Counted from the stretch's first letter, positions 48,567 through 63,500 are shown. The stretch is DNA of 64,000 nucleotides from Odontesthes bonariensis (GCF_027942865.1 NC_134529.1:27030760-27094759), one strand, 5' to 3'. Program-made: numbers and translations. The notes: generated from the sequence alone by a model not told the origin.

Positions 48567-51500
48567 CAATGCAAATACCAACACTGACAGCTGTAGTAAA
48601 GATGTGATAAATAGAAGTAGTGCATAAGTCTTCTATAAATCCATCTTCAATCAGCAGCCTTCAGCTGTTGCAGAACGCTGCTGCCCGTCTTTTAACCAAC
48701 ACCAACAGTTCTTAACTCCCTCCATTGGCTTCCTGTCCTTTATAGAATTGATTTTAAACTTTTAATGTTTGTTTTTAAAGCTCTTAACGGCCTCGCCCCA
48801 TCGTATTTATCTGAGCTTTTAACAGTCCTAGTAGAGCTCTGCTGCTGGAAGTGCCCAGGTCAGAATAAGCCCCCCGTCCAGCTGCGTCTTATTTCTGATC
48901 TGGGCCTCTTCAAATCTAGGCTAAAAACCTACTTATTTAGGATGGCTTTTAATACCCAGTAGTATGATGGTACATTTATCTTATTTGATTTTGTTGTATT
49001 TTATTGCTTTCACTGTTCTTTTATTGTTTTTATTTGTTTTTACTTGTTCTTCTCTTTATTTATTACCTGCTTTAAAGAACTTTGGTACATCGTAAGGATT
49101 GTCTGTAAAGGGCTGTATAAATAAAATACATTTACATTTACATAAGGTAGCAGTAGTAGCAATACAATATCTGTTTGAGGAACATTTTTTACCTCAAACA
49201 TGATGTGATCTGAAATGTGCGGCTGTCCGTTCTGCACAGCCTGCAGGATAAAGGAGTCCCACAGGTCAAAGAAGGTCCGCAGGTGCATCAAGACTGGATG
49301 AGGCAGATGACCGATATCCACAGTCCCTGGAAGGGGGATAATATTGTCATTTTAGTTATTGAGAATCATGCTAATGCATAGAATTAGTTTCCTGAAATGT
49401 GTTTACCTTTACTGAAGGCTGTCGCCATCCTCAAGGCACAATTCGGAGTCCACAGGTTAACGGCACAGTTGGAGATAACAGACCTTTCTTCTCTGTCCAT
49501 CATTAGAACAATCCTTCCACAGAAATAAATGATGATCACGCTACACATTTCACCAATGATTCTAACAGCATTTAACTTAAGGCCTTTAATACAGCATCAC
49601 TTTACAACAAAAACAATGGTATCTAAAAAATATCACGGGCTAAATAATGCATATCAAGTGGTCTTTTATGCATGAGCAACCTGTGCTCATGTACTGAGGG
49701 AACACTGCATGCAGGACTACGGCCCCCTACCTGTTGGCAACAGCATTCAGAGCCTCCAGAAACTCCACGTATCTTTCCTCATCCTCAAAGTTACACTTGT
49801 TGGCCAAGATATCGAGGTATTGCTTGTTCCAGCGCATATCCACCAGAATCCTGTATTCATCTGGCAACATAAGATTTATCATTTATCAGATCAGATTTAT
49901 TTACAACAGATGCTTTTGTTTTGCTGGGGGGAAATATATTAGCTTAAACTTGTTTTTGATTACCTGAGCAAGTGTCCTGACCTACTGCATAAATACTGAC
50001 ACCCAATTCAAACTTCGGTGTGTTTACACTTCAACTTCTTAAGTGTAAAGCTGCAGTCTGCAGGATTTGTTGCTGTCATATGTAAAGTCCTAATGTTTGG
50101 CATTTAAGAGTTTACATGATCTATCAGAACGCTTGAAGTTGAAAACGGTGACCTCCGTAGTCGCAAAATGCAAGAAATGCTTATTGTTTAACCGAAAAAT
50201 AAAAAGTTATTCAACTTCCTGTCCCGCCCCATCAAAACACATGAGAACTCGTGCACGTCTACGTGCACGCCAGATGCGCGTACACGACTCCTCATTCATC
50301 AACTCACCTGTCATTTGCGATCATGGAAGACACAGTAAGTAGACTAGCCCGTAATGAAGTTCAATAGTCTAGATAAATAAGCGTGGGGACGAGCCTACCT
50401 TGTATCGCGCGTGCACAATCGGTGATTGACAGGCAGCAGAGCCCAGCTCGTAACCTGATTGGTTACCTTTTACCGGTCCGGTCTGCAATTTTGTAAACAA
50501 ACCTGCTGGCTTTAGAGGGACCTAGCGGGACATATAGGGGACCTAGAGAACTCATTTTTTTTGTATTGGGGTATTTAATGTACTACTTTCAGAATCCCCG
50601 GACAGTTCCAGGCATTATGCTTGAAAAAGAGTTGCAGACTGCAGCTTTAACACTTGAAAGTCAGCTTTTTACTACCATTGCATTCTCTTTTTTTTCTCCA
50701 TTTCTTTTGGAGATACTCAGAGATGTCAGCCCAAACCTGGTGATATGCAGCGTGTCCTCTGTAACTAGCCAACTTGTAAATGGGATAACAACAGATGGCA
50801 GTGGCTGATATTCAACTCGTCTATTGAAATAATAAAACTAGAAATAATTTAAAATGCCATGCATGCACTGAAAAGTAATGGAGTTGATAAGGGTTTAACA
50901 AGCTAAAAACCCCTCTGAAACTGTTATTTTGGATTTTATTTGATTTTTTTTAATTGTATTTATTCATTTTTCACACTTTTGAAGGATTTGAATGTGTCGT
51001 ATGCGTGAAATCAAAACACATGGAACCAACAGAGTCAAGCAAAGCAAAGATGAGAGGGGTATTCAGTTATTACCTATCGGCAGCAACAATTAAGCTAAAC
51101 TCACTTCCTCTTATAGCGCTGTCTAGGGTCTAGTTCCAGCAAAAAATGTAGTGTGTATTACTCCCCTCCAACTTTTTATGTGATATTCTTTTTAAAAGAA
51201 TTTCATGTATTCTTATTAAATGGAGGTTTTATCTAGTTGACGTGGTACAGCAAAGCAAAGCGTGTTATGCCAGGCCGGAAGTTGTTAGGTGTGCTAACTC
51301 AGCCCCGGCGTTCCTGGGCAGTCAGAAATGGGAACGTGCAGTAAATAGTTGTATGGTTCAAAACGTCTTACTGGACTAAATGCTTTTAAAGCAAATGTTT
51401 TAAAGTTTTTTGAGGGGAAGAAAATGACATGGTTTTATTTTTAGAACTCCAACTTCCATGATCTGAGAGCGATCTCACAGCTTCTCCTCTCTACTGCAAC

Positions 51501-54500
51501 ATTATCGAAACAAGTGAAACGTCGTAGTTAAAGTAGTCGGCTTCCTAATCTTAACAGCAGAACAAGAATAAATGAGTGATAGTAGAAGAAGAAAATCATG
51601 GAAACCTTACCTATGCTGTGAGGCTGGAGGAGCCCTGTAAGGGACTTTCCCCTACTTGCAAGTTTGCTGCTAAACACAGCCTTTAGAGCCTGGTTTCCTG
51701 CCTCAAGCTGGACCAGCACTGGACCTGAAAAAGGTTAAACAAGCAAACTTATCACATTGTTTTGGACTCTTAAGTACCGTTTAGTGCGGGACAGTCCTGA
51801 TTAAAAAGAACAGTGTAGTATATTAAACTTCATTCACTGTTGAACCCCTTTTTCTATTTGACCAACAACAAAAGAAAAAATTAAGTCATGGCTAGGAAAT
51901 AAATAGAGCAAGAAAACAACAACAAACCAGGGGCATGTTTGTTCGTCTTCCCCAAGTGTGAGAGCCAGCTGCTGCGAAGGATCCAGTCTCCATGAGAGGC
52001 TCTCTCAGTGACCAATCTGACTGCGGTGGGGAGAAGCCTCAGAGCATCTCCTTCCCTCACATCCATCACTCCTTCAGAGAAAAGCAGGCCTTCTTGGACC
52101 CCACCGCTCTGAAAGGCCCGCTGCAGGTCGCTCAGACTCAGTGGACGATTCCTGCACACATACAGCCACAGTAATTACCAATTTATTACTTAAACGTGAC
52201 ATTAAGGGTCTGGGCAGGTGGACAAACCCTGCCACCTTGTTTGGGGATGCCATGATCTGACAACTTGACATGCAGTGAGCTTTATACATTTGCAGCTGCT
52301 TTTAAAGTCACAGCCAAAAACCCAGATGAGAATTATTTAACCAACAATCTTTATATCGACCCAAAGCATGACATCAACCCTCTGAGGTCAGACAGCCCTT
52401 CTTCTTGCATGCAGTAAACTTTCAATAACCATGAAGTGAACTTCCCTGTTGTCAGCAGCACAGAGCAGCAATCATTGTTACACTAATCTCTAGCCTCTGA
52501 GGACAAAAAGCCCTGTCGACATACTTTTTGAGGGCAGCAGTTGGAAAAAATGTGTTAACATGTACCAACTACTTTCTTTCTGGACTGCTCCATCAACGTT
52601 AGCCCATTAAACCCACGAAGCACAAGATCAACAGGAAAGAAGAGATCACACTAAGAGTGTGTGGCCAAATTAAAGATCAGGCAAATCGCCTCCCGCACAC
52701 TAGGGCTGAGCAATTTTATCGATACTGCGGTATATATCGATATTTCGTTACCCGATAAAGTATTGATTTTTCAGCCGCAAGTATCGATTTTTAAAAAAAT
52801 AATAATTTTTTATTAAATTTACTTAGTAAAGATGAACTTTCAACTTCTTTTAAGAGTTCTGAGATCTGAGGACTTTACACTGGCTGCCTGTCCATCAGAG
52901 GATAGACTTTAAAGTTCTGATGCTGCTCTATAAAGCTCTGAATGGTCCAGGACCAAAATACATCAGTGACCTCCTGACCCAATATGAACCTTCCAGACCC
53001 CTCAGGTCATCTGAAATCGGTCTTCTATCAGTTCCCAGAGTCAGAACCAGACATGGAGAAGCTGCATTCAGCTTCTATGCTCCACATGTCTGGAACAAAC
53101 TCCCAGAAAGCCTCAGGTCAGCTGAAACACTCAGTGTATTTAAGTCCAGGCTGAAGACACACCTATTTTCAGCTGCGTTTTAATAAAGCTCCAAATCTGA
53201 AGCTTGAGTTTCAAAACTTAATAATATTTTAACTACTGATTTGATCTGATTTGATCTATTGTTCTTATTTCTTTCTTTTTTGTTTAAAATTTAAATCGTG
53301 CTTTTCATTTCTACGATTTTAATGTCTCTGTAAAGCACTTTGATTCACCTTGTTGTTGAATAGTGTGCTATACAAACTTGCCTTGCCTAAAGTGACTGCT
53401 AGTTTACAGTTAAGATGAACTTTCAACTCCTTTTCAGATTTGTCCATTTTAATTGTTTTCAGCATGAATCTTTTTTTTCCCATAGCCTCTCCCAGGATAA
53501 AGTAACAAGAGTGGGAATGTATTTAACTTTTTTATTTTCAGCATTGCACTCGTTTGATGTCAATATCAGCGTACTTACCGTTTCCCCTGCAGACTGAGGG
53601 CGTTCAAGCAAAACAAGAGGACTTGTCCATCTCGGACGACAGAGGAGAAGCAGGAATCCTCCGTAGAAAACAGGGCTGAGGGAAAGGCATCAGGCCAAAC
53701 TCCAGCACAAAGCAGCCCACTGCCCCAGCCCTCTGTATCCACAATTGCCAAATGCTGCTCAATCACCTGCTGGGCTTGCTAGGAGAGGGAGAGAATGCAG
53801 CCATCTTTAGTCATCCTTCAGGTTGCATGAACGGGTTGAAAGAAAAGTCTAAATGGGGAGCATCCTGACAAAGAATCTGAGGCAAATTTCAGGAAATGTC
53901 AAGGTTAATTGTTTTAATTTTGGTCAAATATATGAAAAGTTAAGGACTTTAATAATAGTAAAACATACAAATATAAGGGATTTCAAGGAGTTTAATTATT
54001 CTAAAATCTCAATCGCATGATACTGTGTAATAGCAATAAAATAGCAAATTTCTATACTTTTCTAATTTGGGAAGAATATTTCCAAATGAAAGATTTTAAA
54101 TGCAAATATACTCCACATAGATATATCACACTAGATATTCTGTGTAACATGATTGTGTTGTTTAGAGAGAGAGACAAAGCTAGTTTTTATTTCTCATAAT
54201 CATTATATGTCGGGCTGGGCCGTGCAGACCGAAGTGCAGACCGAGCAGTAAACACCGTGAAACAGGCGCGGCCTTCGGCAGGCGGTGGCACGCAGGGAGA
54301 GAAAATAGCGCCAAGCGATTATGAGGTCTGACTTTTTCCTGGACAAAGATTTTGTGATGCAAATGTATTACTCTTTAGAACGCATATCGTTTTGAGAAGC
54401 AAAACGCTTTATTTTTGTTGCCCCAGCCAACTAGCCGGACTACCTTCATCAACGCCAAAACGAGGCTGGAACTCTGCTCACAGGACGCGGTAGGAGGTAA

Positions 54501-57500
54501 GAAAATGTTAATGCACGATTTTGCTAGTATGGGATGTCCTGCAGCTTCTTGTCAAAAGAGGCAAACTATCCCTTTAAGCTCTATATAGATGCAGTCCATT
54601 TACCTTTTGCAAGCTAGGTTTTAAACAACAGATATTTTAGCACTGAACTGGAAAAGTCAAACAACGTTTAGTTTGAAACGAATTGGATTATTTTATGAAT
54701 AATTATGATTACAATGAATTGAATTCCAATTGGCTTGAATTGGACTTACTATCTAAGTGCCTTGAGATGACATTTGTTGTATTTGGCGCTATATAAATAA
54801 AAATTAATTGAATTGAAAGTTTTTGCCTTACGGCATTCAAAACTACATTATCTAAGGATTCTGGTGACATCATAGTTGCCGCCTCATCTTGAAGCAATAT
54901 ATGGCTGTGTGTCATCAGTGTAGGGATATTCTCTCCATGTCAGTGGCGGACATACAGATGGTAAAAGTGCTCTTAAAGGTGGTCCTTAGGGGACACCATA
55001 ATTGTTAAAGAAAACATATTTTGACAAATAGTATTCAGACAGTAAGAGTATCATTGATTCAGATAAGTTTAGATTTGGGTTTTGACACCTTTTGGTTGGC
55101 AGTGGTGCGTTGACAGAAGGCGTAGGCCTCTCCACAGGCATGCTGCAGGGCACTGGGTAAATCTACGCCTCGCTGCAGCTGGCTGGACAAAAGGGTGGCA
55201 GCATGGAGGAGGGAGCTCACTGATGAGGCCGGGGAATCTGAGAGCCAGAGACAGAATACCTAATCAATACCGCAGACACAGCGCATACAGAAGAACATCA
55301 CTTATAGTCACGTTCTCAAAGCTTACCCCAGATGGCAGATTTGATGCTTTTATGTATGTTCATCAACAGATCACACACGCAGTCCCCAGTCACCCCGGCA
55401 GTGTGAAGCAGGGTCTTCAGGTCCAGTGTGTCCCAGCAGACCCCTTCATTTTCCCCCGGGATGTAAACCTCCACCCCTCTGTTCCTCATAGCTCTGGAGA
55501 GTTCGCCGTGCGCAGGGTCCATGGTCAGGAACAACCTGCAAAGCCCCACGCCCACATCAGGTGAGCACAGTGTTCTTAACAACAGCAAATTCTAAATGAC
55601 CTGCATTACCAACCTGAAATTAGGATGCGGGGTGATTTTTGGAGTCTTTCCATCTATAACACCACGTTCATTGATGGTAAGCGATCCGTTGGGCTCAAGA
55701 AGCGCATTGAGGCGATCCAGGACAGAAGCACTGAAAACAAATTACAATAAAAAATAAGTAGCTCCAATGTTTGGCCTTTAAAAGTGCTTCTCAAGCTTGC
55801 TTTAAATGATCTGCCATCACTTCACATGTATTTATTTATTTATTTATTTCCAAATGATTTTTGGATGGAAATTCCCCAAGTGCAAAATCATTTTACATGC
55901 TGATAAAAAGCATACAAATACAAAGAGCACTGAGTATATCGCACCTGCAGAAGTTGACATTATCCATAAGCAGCCAGTCACCACTCTGAAGGGCCTGAAC
56001 CAGCATGCCATCCAACCACTCGAAACCCCCATTTGTCCAGCCATCCTCCAGCTGAGCCAGACGCTCCTTCAGCAGCATGAAGTCCATCTGCAGCTTGGAC
56101 ATGTCTGGAGGAGAGCCCCAGTATGTTCATCTTATTTCCATGACAAAAACAGTTTCCTTTACACAACGCAATATTGAGTCATCCAACAGTACCTACCGGT
56201 GAATACTTTGAGCTTGATGTTGAGTTTCTGCAGGAGGACGATGATGACCTCCAACTTGTTCAGTGCCTCAGAGGTGACTGTCCCCCCAGTTCTTTCCAGT
56301 CCTTCCTCCTTTAACCACTGGCAGAATAGGCCCCATGTCTGCAGAAGGAACTCTGTGTCCTGGATACCAACATCTAGGGACATCAAACCACGCCGTATTA
56401 CCATGGCAACTATATAGTCCACGCTCTCCAGCACCTGCTGCCACGGTCGCATAATATCAACCTGGAATGATGAAAGGAGGGAAAGATTGGAGAATAATAA
56501 AGTCTGTTGTTTGCAGACAATAAGTCATGCTGACATCGTTCCTGATTACCTGTTCGAAACCTCCCAGCAGCTCTGTGGTGTCCATGGCGCTGTTCATGGC
56601 CATGACCCGGAGTCTGTGTCCCATCAGCAGAGCCAGCAGTCTCACCAGACTGGTCTTTCCACTTGCTGTGGGGCCAACCAATATGGTCATCCAGCCCATC
56701 TCCACACACTTCATCAGTGACTCCAGGGGCCGCAACGATTGGTGTGTGATGGACAGTGGTGGGTCCAGAGCCACAGGGGCCCCACCGCTGCGATTTAGTA
56801 CAGAAAAGCCCACCTACAGCAGAAGAAAATGGAAAATTCATGAAAAATTGAATAACAAACCATTCCGTCTTCATTTTTTTTTTTGCTCATGTTCTTTTTA
56901 ACGTAAACTGCACAAGAGCGGGTAACGAATCCAGAATCCAGAATCAGTTGCCATGGTGATTAGCACATGACACTGAAACTTGGAGCTCAACATAGCTTGT
57001 GAAGCCACTGATTTGTTTTTGTGGGCGTCTGATAAATCACACTGAAGATTAAATGATGGAATATACACAGACGTGCTTAGTAGGAGACTCACCTAATGTT
57101 AAAGGGGAACTCCGGGGCATTTGAAGAGCAATCCCATTGCTAGAGGTTGTCAAATACTGATAGTAGGACACAGACAGGTGCAAATCTGCGCTCCCTGTGT
57201 GGAGATCGTGCTGTTCGCACACTCTGTCATGCGAGGCTAATACGTGGTGGCTAAGGGGCAAATTCTAACCCTTCCATGTAAAACAACAACTTGCACACTG
57301 CAGAAACGTCACACCACTTTATAAACCATCCGACAATAAAGTCACAAGCCTTACCATCAAAACCATATGCATGGTTCTCACATTACTGGCATGGGGACGT
57401 TACAAAACAACTTTATAAACAGCATGTAACTCACCGGTTAGTTGTACACGCGCATGTGAAAGCCCAAAAGAGTCGATGGACGATAATCCCATATACAAAA

Positions 57501-60500
57501 CAATTATCTTCTCTAGAAAAACTGTGTTCAAGTATTTAAAACATTAAAACAATATTACTGGGCATGTATTTTTGTAATGTTTCAAAAACTTGAACGCAGT
57601 TTTTCTAGAGAAGATAATTGTTTTGTATATGTGATTATCGTCCATCGACTCTTTTGGGCTTTCACATGCGCGAGCCTACAACCAGCCGGTGAGTTACATG
57701 CTGTTTATAAAGTTGTTTTGTAACGTCCCCATGCCAGTAATGTGAGAACCATGCATATGGTTTTGATGGTAAGGCTTGTGACTTTATTGTCGGATGGTTT
57801 ATAAAGTGGTGTGACGTTTCTGCAGTGTGCAAGTTGTTGTTTTACGTGGAAGGGTTAGCTCTTGCCCCTTAGCCACCACGTATTAGCCTCGCATGACAGG
57901 GTGTGCGAACAGAGCGATCTCCACACAGGGAGCGCAGATTTGCACCTCTCTGTGTCCTACTATCAGTATTTGACAACCTCTAGCAATGGAAATGCGCTTC
58001 AAATGCCCCGGAGTTCCCCTTTAAAGAGCAACGAGCACAGAGATACGTTTGCACCCACAGATGCTTGCAAACCATAAACTATCAATTTGCCTGTTGGGTA
58101 TCCACGGCCCCAGGTGGCAACATAAAACACTCCATTACACATAAAATCCTTTTAAACTTTTCTTAATGCACATAATAAACAAAATAAGGAAGAATTGCAT
58201 TGTGTATGAATTGACCTTGAAGAGTGAATGAGTTAAACAGCTTTGGAAGCAAAGCAAACACAGCTTACATGAAGCACGGATAGCTTCCAGGTCACTTTAC
58301 TAAACATTTTTTTTAAAGAATACGAGCAGTTATCTGTTTATCCCTTTTTTGTCTAAGCATAAAACTGGTAATCGAAGAATGACTCTTTGTCCCATAGTTT
58401 TTTTGGCTTTTAAAAAAAAATATTTTTTTACGCGTTTTCTTTTTCTTTTGAAAACAGAATAAATACATGGATTCATTAACTATGTGTATGTAATGAAAAA
58501 AAGAAAGAAGAAAGAAAAGGAAAAAAAAAACATTTCAGCTAACAGGGTATATATATATATATATATATTCTTTTGACTAACCTGCACATTGAGAGGAGTG
58601 ATGTGGAACTCTCTGGAGCCACAGTAAGGCTCATAGTCCTCCCCAAACACCTGCCGGAACACAAGCAGCACCTGTGTGGGACAGAAGTGCACGTTAGTTT
58701 GCAAAAGAGTACTGCATCTCCATATGCATCTGGAACAACAACAGTGTTTGGCCACTGAATGCAAGAGAAGAATGCAGAAAATAATTGAAGTGGTTGCAAA
58801 GATACTGCAGTTCTGGCATGGAAAAGACAGATAGGTTGGTAAAACAGCGCACCTGAGCCTTATCATCCTCCGTTCTCATTCTGTCCGCATATACCAAGGC
58901 TACATGCTGGCCTGGATTGAAGAATCCAGGCGACTGGTCATTCTGCATCAGCTGGCACCAGCGGAACATGTCACGCAGGTTAAACTCCCAGGGACTTCCT
59001 TTCTGACCCCACCGCCTCTCAACACACACCTCCTGAACAAGCTGGAGGGGGGGAAACCGACAGTTTCAGACACAGTAGGAATTAGGCATGAGCTGGTTAC
59101 CGGTTTCATGGTATACCACGTTATTAAAAAGTCACGGTTTCAAAACCACTAAAATTTTCTGTCATTCCCTGCGATATGACCGTTTTTTTAATTTTATTTT
59201 ATTTTCTATGTGGCGGCAGAACTTTGGGGAATTTGCTGTCGTTTCAGTCACTGGAAGTGGCTTTGAGTATTATGAAAAGCGCTGTATAAAACCGATCTAT
59301 TATTATTATCCTGCATCCTGAAAGCCAACGATGATTCTCAAGTGTGTCCACTGAAGCACACTATTTCATGAAAAACAAAGAAAAGGTAACACAATACACT
59401 AATTATTGTAATGGGTGAGAATGCTGATCATTGATGGCAGTGCTACTCTTCCTGCTCTTGACAGGGGCACTTTATTTGTTGTAGTGTAGTTAGCGGAAGT
59501 GTTTTTACTTTTTTATATTATTTATGTTCTGATCTTGAGCCATAGGTTAAGTGCTTACATTTATTTGCATTTTGTGGGGGTTTTTTTCCACTAAAAATAA
59601 TTCAGAAACTTGTGACTTGAGTTGCAGGTTTAGCTTTAGCTAAAGGACAGACTGCATTTATTTTTCAAATTTTTTTATTTAGAAAGAATTCAGTCATTTT
59701 TTAAATGATTTAGTTTAAATATACATTTACTAATGTCCAGCATGTTCTATTGTTTCAAAATAATTTTTTAAATTTTTTTATTGTTATTAAATACAGACAT
59801 TCAAAATACACATTTTAGAGCTGTAATCATAATACCGTGAAACCGTGATATTTTTGCCTAAGGTTATCATACCGTCAGAATCTCATACCGGCCCATGCTT
59901 AGTAGGAATGAAGAAGAAGCCACTTTGATTTTTGGGCCAGATGAAGGTCTAGTATTAGTTAATAAAAGATTGGTCTTTAAACTGTAAATCAAGCAAAAAG
60001 AACCTACCTTGTTACTGAACTCCACCATTTTTGCAATGATTTTCTTATCAATGTTGGAAAAAATAGAATCCCCGATGAACTCCATGTCTTTGCTCGTAAG
60101 CTGGTCCACAAAAACCTGGAAACAAAGGGTTACATTTTATTTCTTTAACAGGCATGGAAACCAACCAACAACAATCATATTCATCACTTAACTCCGTAGC
60201 AGATTTCTGTTTTTTTTTTCTCTTGTTAAAAGAGGAAAGTTTAAGGATGACAGAGTGGGGAACATTATGTGCAAATACAGTGACAGATGTGAAATTAAAT
60301 GGATGTAAAAATTGATCTGCCGAATGACAAAAACTGCACTATCCATTAAGACTATTCTACAATTCACAAGGACTAACAAATGAAGAAATAAGAAAACAAC
60401 TACTTGAAAGACACGCAAACTCTTCCTCACCTGAGTGAACCTGTTGAGGAAGGATTTGGGCAAACCCTTACGCCCACCACCTTGAGTGAATGGGTTCTGG

Positions 60501-63500
60501 CAGCCAAAGATCTTAGTCTTCTCATGCTGAACCTGGAAACTTGTGCCCAGCTCAGGGATGTAGATCTCTGCTCTGTGATCAAAGCATGCATTTAGGCCCT
60601 CCAGCACCGACTGGGAGGCCAGGTTCAGCTGTCAGCATAAGGAACACAAAAAGAATCAGTTTGCAGTATAACATTACATTTCTGAATATACATTTGTTTC
60701 TTTGTTTTTTTTGGGTTGGATACTAAAAACATCTGAGGAGCAGTTCCAACCTCGTCCAGGACAACCCAATGGCCTGCTTTCAAAGCAGCCAAAAGGGGGC
60801 CGTCACGCCAAGCAAACTCTCCTCCCTTCCCTCCCTCCACTGGGAGATCCGTCCCAAACAAATCAGTAACATCCTGCCGGAGAGAGGACATCATCAACGG
60901 TAGAGTTAGAGTCAGCATCTCATCGTTTTTTTTCAGGGCTCAGTGAAAAGCAAAGCCTCACCGTTTGCTCTGACAGGTTGATTCTGACCAGATGGTTCCC
61001 AGAAGCTTTTGCCAGCGCTGCCACCAGGCTGGTCTTTCCCACACCAGGTGAGCCTTCCAGCAGCACAGGTCTCTGCAGCTTCAGAGCTCGCAGAAGCCTC
61101 TGTGCGTTCACTGCAGTAGTGCCCGCTGCAATGGTGTAGTCCGACAGCTCCCGGCTCTCAGTCTGAGACCCTAGAGACACGTTTGATGTAATAGGGGATA
61201 TAGCTCTATGTAAGGATTGTGTTCATATGCCATATATGCTTTTAAACATGTTATGACCACTGTTCCCTCTACTTTTTCATGTGTCTGGGCATACACACAA
61301 GCTCCCTGAGCACACTGAGGACCACTGTGAGCAACATCAGATGTGCACGCTGTGGCCACACACCAGTATCTCACCTGTTCAAAACCTTGGATCATAGCAA
61401 GTTACATGGCGTATTAAAAGAATCAAATCACAGCAGCAATTTCCATTAGCTTACTTTTAATATCAGTGATTTGGCGCACTTAAAATGAAAAAGACAAAAA
61501 TCTTGTTGTTCATGAGATGTGTAGTATGTTATATGTTATATGTCATGCTTGCAGCCTGCATGTTTTGCAGAGTAGACCTTTCTCACTTGAAAAAGAAAAA
61601 ATTTCCCCCAGTTTCATTGCTTGTTTTTCTATTTGCACATACTCAGACAGCCAATCCATACTAAAAGAACCACATTTCTCTATTACTTTGGCTTGGTGAG
61701 TGGATGTGTCGCTGGCGCTGCCCGTTCGTTTCGTCATGATAAGAGGTTGCGTCTCTTAACTCCTAACTCCGCCGCACTGTTGTTAGCTAGCTAACCTGCA
61801 CGGCGCGTATGGGCAGGACACATATGCAAGCACTATCAATGCTATGATAGGGCTGCATAGCGTAAGTAAACCGTATCTTATCATTGGCTGAACACCTGTC
61901 ACTCACTGCGTTACATTGAAAAATGGTACAGAAAAACACATTATTGGTCTAATTAATTAGATTCGATTAGATTAGGTCCAGTATTAGATATTAATGAATA
62001 CGTTTATGATGAATTTTATTTTATGCGCTGCATAGATTTTCTTGTGTGCTGAGAATGTGCGAGCAGTGCGCGATTGAGGGAACATTGGTTATGACAGTAA
62101 GGTAATCACCAAAAATGATAAGGGGCAGACAATATCGGAACTTGTGTATATTAATACTTCATACCTAAGGCGATGTAGAAGGGGTCAAGACCAAAGAAGT
62201 CTTCTCCCCATTGGGGCTCACGTGGCAGACTGCTGTCATAAACTCTCAGGGCATCCAGCATCTCCTGATCAAGCTTGGTCATCTTGCTCAGCCTTCGCTG
62301 CAGGAAACCGAGGCACATCCGACGTGCAAAGAGAGAATTGTCTGAAGAGGACACGGTGGTTCCTGTGCAGAAAGAGGACACGAGAGCATGCTTGCCAAAC
62401 ACTTCCTCTGAATGAAGAACTCTATGAAAAAGTATCCGTTCGCTCACCTGAGCCAATGCCATCTATGTATACCAAACATGCAGCATGGACAAAGGCTGTA
62501 ACAGTGTCCAGTCTGAGGTCCCACTCTGCTTCCTCTTCATCTTCCAGTGCTCCCATGGTCATGAATCCATCCTCATCCCGCTCACACACCGCATTCAGGA
62601 AGTTCACCCATGAAAGGATATCTCTGACACTCAAAATGCAGCGTCGTCCAAAGTCTTGTTGGGTCAGCCACTCGATAAAGTCGAGCATCAGCTCTGCAAT
62701 GTTGCCACCTGTTTTCAAATACAGGAGATGTGTGATAATCTGCAGAATTTCTTTGATTTTACACCATCCATCATGAGAGCAATAACTCTGAACCTTATGC
62801 CATTGGTAGAAAAACCAATCCCAATGAGCAAATGTAGGTATTATCCGAACACATGGTCATCAGATAATAACTTGATTTTGGTTATTTTACCATCCAAAGA
62901 GAGCCCTGAGCGCAGGTTATGTTGGACAATCTGCAGCAGGTCACTGCGGCTGTTGCTCTGAGGACACCAGATCTCCGTGAAGCGGTTCCTAAGAGCAGGA
63001 GAAAGCTATCCACAAATACATGCACAAGTCAGACGCGACCTTAAAATGGTTCCAACAGAATAATCCTTTATCCACCCCTCAACTGGAAGACCTAAATTGT
63101 TGCAGCAGATAATGGAAAAACTAAGTACAGAAAACCTTTAGAAAATTAGAAATTAGCATCAAAGATAAGATACAGCACTGAATCAGCATACAAACATAGA
63201 AAACCTAAAAACATTAACAGGCTTATGTGTTTCCTAGATCAAAAGACAATGCTAATTTCAGTGTCATTAACTGTTGACCTGTTTAAAGTTTGAATGAGTC
63301 ACCAGATTGGACGACAGTGACTGAGCAGTTTTACTCATCTGCTGCTGTTGTAGATTTAATTTACAGACTAAGAATGACGAAACGAGACGTTTTCTGCAGT
63401 TCAGACGTACTTTAGTTATTAACAAAAGGCAAAAACATACAGCGTGCGGTTTTGCGTGTTACAAAATGGCGGCCCACAACACCCAACAAACTCTGACGTA

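Larger units (their letters stand above)
38818..53778 (-). other. mdn1: mdn1 exons 17-33: linker region, first half
   Basis: Exons 53579-53778, 51928-52151, 51611-51724, 49731-49860, 49407-49513, 49193-49326, 47950-48116, 47686-47806, 47299-47512, 45043-45283, 44695-44951, 44191-44303, 43712-43876, 43400-43614, 42931-43318, 40622-40734, 38818-39490. Helical linker following the AAA ring. Conserved pieces include MMDREERSVISNCAVNLWTP (exon 21) and the long exon 33 of 673 bases. The weakest call is exon 28 (44191-44303), whose acceptor could lie three bases further in. The introns are the most transposon-rich part of the gene (LINE, palindrome, MITEs). Confidence 0.92.

Noticed and set aside
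57049-58077. Nearly the same open frame (MPLSHHVLASHDRVCE...) on both strands
   Set aside because: Arms of the palindrome at 57099-58024, not paired genes.
62144-62776. A 210-residue plus-strand frame
   Set aside because: It spans two mdn1 exons and their intron in antisense and resembles nothing.
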